A stretch of DNA of 39,288 bases, taken from assembly GCA_030627705.1 (NCBI GenBank), contig DAOVTE010000003.1:1-39288 (forward strand), written 5' to 3'. Shown in pieces: positions 35,389-39,288 of the stretch (positions within the stretch are counted from its first letter, which is position 1; the number at the start of each line of letters is the position of its first letter). The notes under the pieces are model-generated. The model was not told where the DNA came from. It worked only from the letters and a program-made list of their open reading frames with translations, and ran no database searches. A program made the position numbers and the translations under genes. The stretch comes from Bacteroidales bacterium (GTDB lineage Bacteria > Bacteroidota > Bacteroidia > Bacteroidales > JAFGXI01).

Positions 35389-37731
35389 TTAGAATAATTC
35401 CATTTCTATGTTTTGAACGAATGCGGTGTAAGTTTTTTCACCATTTAAATCTGCTTCTGAGACTAGAATTAATACAGAGCTTTCTTCTTCCCATTTGTTT
35501 AAGATATTTACTTCTTGCCTAACACTAACGTATGTATCTTTATTAATATCAACAAGATTAGATACAAAGTCGTCGGTTTCTATTGTTTCTTTAGAAAACA
35601 ATTTTGATACGTTTTGTCCAATAAGGTCTTCTTTTGAATATCCCCAAATATCTTCTGCTGCTTTATTAAAGAAAGTAATAATTCCTTTGCTATTAACACT
35701 TAGAATAGCGTCTAACATACCCTCAAGAATTAATTCGTTTCTTACTTTTTCTGTCTCAATTTCTTTAAATTGTTCTTTAAGTTCGTCTTGTACTCTATTT
35801 AACTCAATTTTCAGATTTTCTTCAGAATTTTTAATTTCAATTTCCATTCGTTTTTGTTCTGAAATATCATTTGCTAAAAAAAGACGTTTAATGATATTGT
35901 TATTATTATCGTAAACAGGAGTACAAGAAATTATGGCCCATATATAATTATCTTTAGTTTGATTATAAATCTTAGCAACTCCTTTGTAAATTTTGTCTGA
36001 AAGAAAATCTTTTTTACTTATAGGATTAATAGTTTCGTTTATATTAACAAATAAATTTAATGCATTAGTGTTTTTTATTTTATCATTTGTATGTCCAGCT
36101 AATTCACAAAACCTATTATTAGCAAATGTTATAATACCGTCTTTTGTTAATTCTAATTCCATTATTATGTTGTTTATTGCTGTCAATAAACCTCTCCATT
36201 CGATTTCTTTCTTTGAAGTTTCTTCTTGTAGTTCTTGAAGCTCATCGATATTGCTTCTCATCGATTCTTCTTTTTCTTTTAGTTCTTCTGCTTGCGATTG
36301 AGCTTTTTCTAGTAAAATTTCGGTTTGTTTAACATATTTAATATGCTCTAACATAGAACCTATGTTTGATGCTAATTTCTTAACAAAATCTATTTGGTAA
36401 TCTTCTAGTTTGTTAAATCCTGCAATTTCTATTATACCGTATGCTTCTTTTTCACTAATTAATGGGATTATTATTAGGTTAGATGGACTTTCATCTCCAA
36501 GCCCTGATGTAATATTCAAGTAGTCGTTAGGTATATTAGTTAAGTAAGAAATTTCTTTTTCTTGAAATATTGCCCAAATTAAGTCTTCGTTTTTATATAT
36601 CTTTTTATCAGAGTGTTTCTTTCGGTCGTATGCAAATGATGAAACTAAATTTAGATATTCTCCATCTTCATCTTTTTCGTAGAAATAAAATCCTCCTTGT
36701 ATACAGTTTAGGTATTCTATAAGTGCATATAGCAATTTGTACGTGTATTCTTTAAAATCAATATTGCTGTCTCGTAAAATATCTCCAAAAAGCACATTGC
36801 CATTTGCAATCCAATTCTTTATTTCATCATCTTTATCTCTAATTAATACTTTCTCGTCGGTCTTGATAAGCCTAGATTGCATTTTTATTAGATAATTGCT
36901 AATAGCATCACCTTCTTTGGCTATATATTTTGTGTCGTATTTTCCTTCGCTAATTTGTTTAGAAAACTTTATTGATGTTCTTAAGTTTATGATTACTTTA
37001 TTAAAAATATTAGAAAGTTTACCTATTTCGTCTAGTAATGTTGTATTAATTTCTTCGGGTATTTTGCCTTTAGATATAGAATTTACTTTTTCCTTGAAAC
37101 TGGATAATCTTTTTATATTATTGTTGTTAATAAGTATTATTATAATAATCAATATAAAAATAATACCAAGAGTTAGATATATTGTAGTTTTTATACTTGC
37201 TTTTTTATTATAGCTATCTATTAAAAATAAATTAACTAATTCGTTATTTAGGGTTAGTAAAATTTCGCTATTTTGTTCAATAATATCTAATGACTTGTGA
37301 TTGCTTGTGTAATCATAGTTTATATAATCAGCAATACTTACTGCATTGTTTTTTAATTTTATCCATATTAATTCAATTTCATGAATCTTTTTTAATTGAT
37401 TATTGTTAGCTTTTCTTAGATTATATATTTTATTTTCTAATTTAAACTTACCTCCATTTTTAAGTAAGTTTAAATTTTCTTGATACTTACTAATGGTTAT
37501 ACTTAAATTAATTTTATATTCTGTTTTTCCTCTGCTAATTTCATTGCTATAGTATACTATTCTTTGAGTTAGCATTCTGTTTTTACCAGATACATTAATA
37601 AGTAATTCGTTTGTTTCTTTATAAGATAAATAGTGATTTAATGATAGAGTAAGTAAAATAATGCTAATTCCAATAAGAGCTAGAGGAATAGATATTTTCG
37701 CATAAATAGATAAATTCTTAAGCATATTCAT
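35389..37731 (-). CDS. Transmembrane sensor: PilJ-type N domain, HAMP, GAF, coiled coil, two PAS; no recognised kinase or MA domain
   Basis: VSGKNRMLTQRIVYYSNEI (PilJ-N motif), TM helix IYLTLGIIFILIIIIILI, HAMP, GAF (NLIIIPLISEKEAYGIIEIAGF...), PAS (GIITFFNKAAEDIWGYSKEDLIGQNVSKLF); ends in PAS. Confidence 0.85.
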   Translation of the reverse strand: MNMLKNLSIYAKISIPLALIGISIILLTLSLNHYLSYKETNELLINVSGKNRMLTQRIVYYSNEISRGKTEYKINLSITISKYQENLNLLKNGGKFKLENKIYNLRKANNNQLKKIHEIELIWIKLKNNAVSIADYINYDYTSNHKSLDIIEQNSEILLTLNNELVNLFLIDSYNKKASIKTTIYLTLGIIFILIIIIILINNNNIKRLSSFKEKVNSISKGKIPEEINTTLLDEIGKLSNIFNKVIINLRTSIKFSKQISEGKYDTKYIAKEGDAISNYLIKMQSRLIKTDEKVLIRDKDDEIKNWIANGNVLFGDILRDSNIDFKEYTYKLLYALIEYLNCIQGGFYFYEKDEDGEYLNLVSSFAYDRKKHSDKKIYKNEDLIWAIFQEKEISYLTNIPNDYLNITSGLGDESPSNLIIIPLISEKEAYGIIEIAGFNKLEDYQIDFVKKLASNIGSMLEHIKYVKQTEILLEKAQSQAEELKEKEESMRSNIDELQELQEETSKKEIEWRGLLTAINNIIMELELTKDGIITFANNRFCELAGHTNDKIKNTNALNLFVNINETINPISKKDFLSDKIYKGVAKIYNQTKDNYIWAIISCTPVYDNNNNIIKRLFLANDISEQKRMEIEIKNSEENLKIELNRVQDELKEQFKEIETEKVRNELILEGMLDAILSVNSKGIITFFNKAAEDIWGYSKEDLIGQNVSKLFSKETIETDDFVSNLVDINKDTYVSVRQEVNILNKWEEESSVLILVSEADLNGEKTYTAFVQNIEMELF

Positions 37732-37742
37732 ATTTGATATAT

Positions 37743-38801
37743 TTACTTCGCTAATATAATAATTTTATTTGCGATTCTATCTAAAGGTAATTGAAAATCT
37801 ACTGCTCCAATATTTTGGGCAATAAATGGCATTCCGTAAACGATACAGCTTTTTTCATCTTGCCCTATTGTTTTTGCGCCAGTTTCCTTCATTTCTAATA
37901 ATCCTTTTGCTCCATCGTCTCCCATACCTGTTAAAATAACACCAACTGCATTTTGTCCTGCAAATCTTGCAACTGATCTAAATAGAACATCTACAGCAGG
38001 TCTGTGCCTATTTACAAGTGGTCCATCTTTTACTTCAACATAATATCTTGCACCACTACGTTTTAAAAGCATATGTTTGTTGCCCGGAGCAAGTAATGCT
38101 CTACCAGGAAATACTGTATCATTATTTTCAGCTTCTTTAACAGATATTTTACAATCGAGGTTTAATCTATCAGCAAAAGAACGTGTAAACAATTCTGGCA
38201 TATGTTGAACTATAACAATTCCGGGAGCATTAAGAGGCATTTCTTGAAGAACTTTACGAATAGCTTCGGTTCCTCCTGTAGATGCACCAATAGCAATTAT
38301 TTTATCGGTTGTTTCTAATAAGCTATTATTTTTACTTTTTTGTATTATTGCATCGGCAGACAGTTTGGGTTGAACAACAAATTCTACTTCTTTTACTCTT
38401 TTTATTTTAGCCATACTAGCTGCTAAAACGGCGTCAATAATTTTAGTTTTAGATTCAATTAATAATCTTTCTGAATCCATTCTAGGCTTAGTAATAATCT
38501 CTACAGCACCATATTCTAATGCTTTAAGAGCTGTTCTGCTACCTTCTATTGTTAAACTTGAAATTATTACTGTGGGTATAGGTTTTTGCGACATTATTTT
38601 TTTTAGAAATGTTAATCCATCCATATTTGGCATCTCTATATCTAATGTAATAACATCAGGTAATTCATTTGCTATTTTTTTTGCAGCTACATATGGGTCA
38701 GAAGCAACTGCAATGATTTCTATATTTTTATCTGAGGATAATATATCTGAGAGTGTTTTTCTCATTAAAGCAGAATCATCAACAATTAATACCTTTATCA
38801 T
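37743..38801 (-). CDS. cheB: Chemotaxis response regulator protein-glutamate methylesterase CheB
   Basis: [19 protein letters not shown] receiver, [10 protein letters not shown], and catalytic [30 protein letters not shown] at 38801 preferred to the ORF-track start at 38825. Confidence 0.96.
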   Translation of the reverse strand: MIKVLIVDDSALMRKTLSDILSSDKNIEIIAVASDPYVAAKKIANELPDVITLDIEMPNMDGLTFLKKIMSQKPIPTVIISSLTIEGSRTALKALEYGAVEIITKPRMDSERLLIESKTKIIDAVLAASMAKIKRVKEVEFVVQPKLSADAIIQKSKNNSLLETTDKIIAIGASTGGTEAIRKVLQEMPLNAPGIVIVQHMPELFTRSFADRLNLDCKISVKEAENNDTVFPGRALLAPGNKHMLLKRSGARYYVEVKDGPLVNRHRPAVDVLFRSVARFAGQNAVGVILTGMGDDGAKGLLEMKETGAKTIGQDEKSCIVYGMPFIAQNIGAVDFQLPLDRIANKIIILAK

Positions 38802-38812
38802 TTTATTAGTTA

Positions 38813-39286
38813 TTATACAACACAAGTTGCGTTTACATATTTTTGTTTTATAGTACCTGTTTTAGTGCAAAATAGAATTTTTCTTCCATGTCTGCCTCCT
38901 ACACTTTTTGCTGTAACTTTAATATTAAAATCAGAAAGTGCATTTTCTGCAAATTCAATATTTCTTTTACCTATATTAAAAATAGATGATTCTGTGCCTA
39001 AAACATCACCGCCTCCAAATACTTTTGCTTGAATATAACTTAATTTGCTGCCTTCGTTAATCATTTTTCGTAATAATTTTTCTATTGCTACACTGCCATA
39101 CTTTGGCGAAGCTAAACCATTACCATTCCAACGGGGTAGCATATAATGATTCATTCCACCAATTTTATTTATGTCATCCCAAAAACAAACAGAAATACAA
39201 GAACCGAGAACTGTTGTTATATTGTAGTCTTCTTTGGTTACAAATATTTGTGAGGGTAATAAATAATATTTTTTTTCTTCTGACAT
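38813..39286 (-). CDS. cheD: Chemoreceptor glutamine deamidase CheD
   Basis: [14 protein letters not shown] catalytic Cys, GGMNHYMLP His, and KVFGGGDVL. Confidence 0.95.
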   Translation of the reverse strand: MSEEKKYYLLPSQIFVTKEDYNITTVLGSCISVCFWDDINKIGGMNHYMLPRWNGNGLASPKYGSVAIEKLLRKMINEGSKLSYIQAKVFGGGDVLGTESSIFNIGKRNIEFAENALSDFNIKVTAKSVGGRHGRKILFCTKTGTIKQKYVNATCVV

Positions 39287-39288
39287 AA

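Noticed and set aside
35495-37213. Four plus-strand ORFs antisense to the PAS/GAF sensor
   Set aside because: Shadow ORFs with hydrophobic low-complexity composition.
1-39288. CRISPR arrays, tRNA/rRNA, transposases, phage or defence genes
   Set aside because: No regularly spaced repeats, no cloverleaf or rRNA motifs recognised by eye, and no integrase/transposase/nuclease-helicase motifs in the ORFs.

Overview
AT-rich chromosomal window that looks like Bacteroidetes (phylum inferred from TAnnTTTG-type promoters, CarboxypepD_reg TonB receptors, the tandem OmpH/Skp-BamA-UppS-NadK-PdxJ envelope/cofactor cluster, and lipoprotein signals). It is mostly housekeeping. From left to right it holds: a lipoprotein; a TonB receptor; SDR, rubrerythrin and MBL genes; a murI-skp-skp-bamA-uppS-(3 DUF6089-like OMPs)-nadK-miniOmp85-CBS cluster, divergent from pdxJ-hydrolase-recR; a GT2 / ExbD-like lipoprotein / methyltransferase block; pyrB/pyrI; a YigZ-like gene; an EamA transporter; dnaA; an HdrB/HdrC-like Fe-S pair; a TonB receptor paired with a repeat lipoprotein; clpC; and a PilJ-HAMP-GAF-PAS sensor with cheB and cheD. 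I saw no rRNA, tRNA, CRISPR array, prophage, integrase or transposase. The least ordinary items are (1) a lipoprotein that reads as two ExbD/TolR-like periplasmic modules, (2) a TonB receptor plus a four-repeat surface-lipoprotein pair, (3) a short single-POTRA Omp85-like protein inserted between CBS and nadK, and (4) a cheD-cheB-linked transmembrane sensor with no recognisable output domain. I do not see a convincing wholly new multi-gene system. All family calls come from reading motifs by eye, with no database search.
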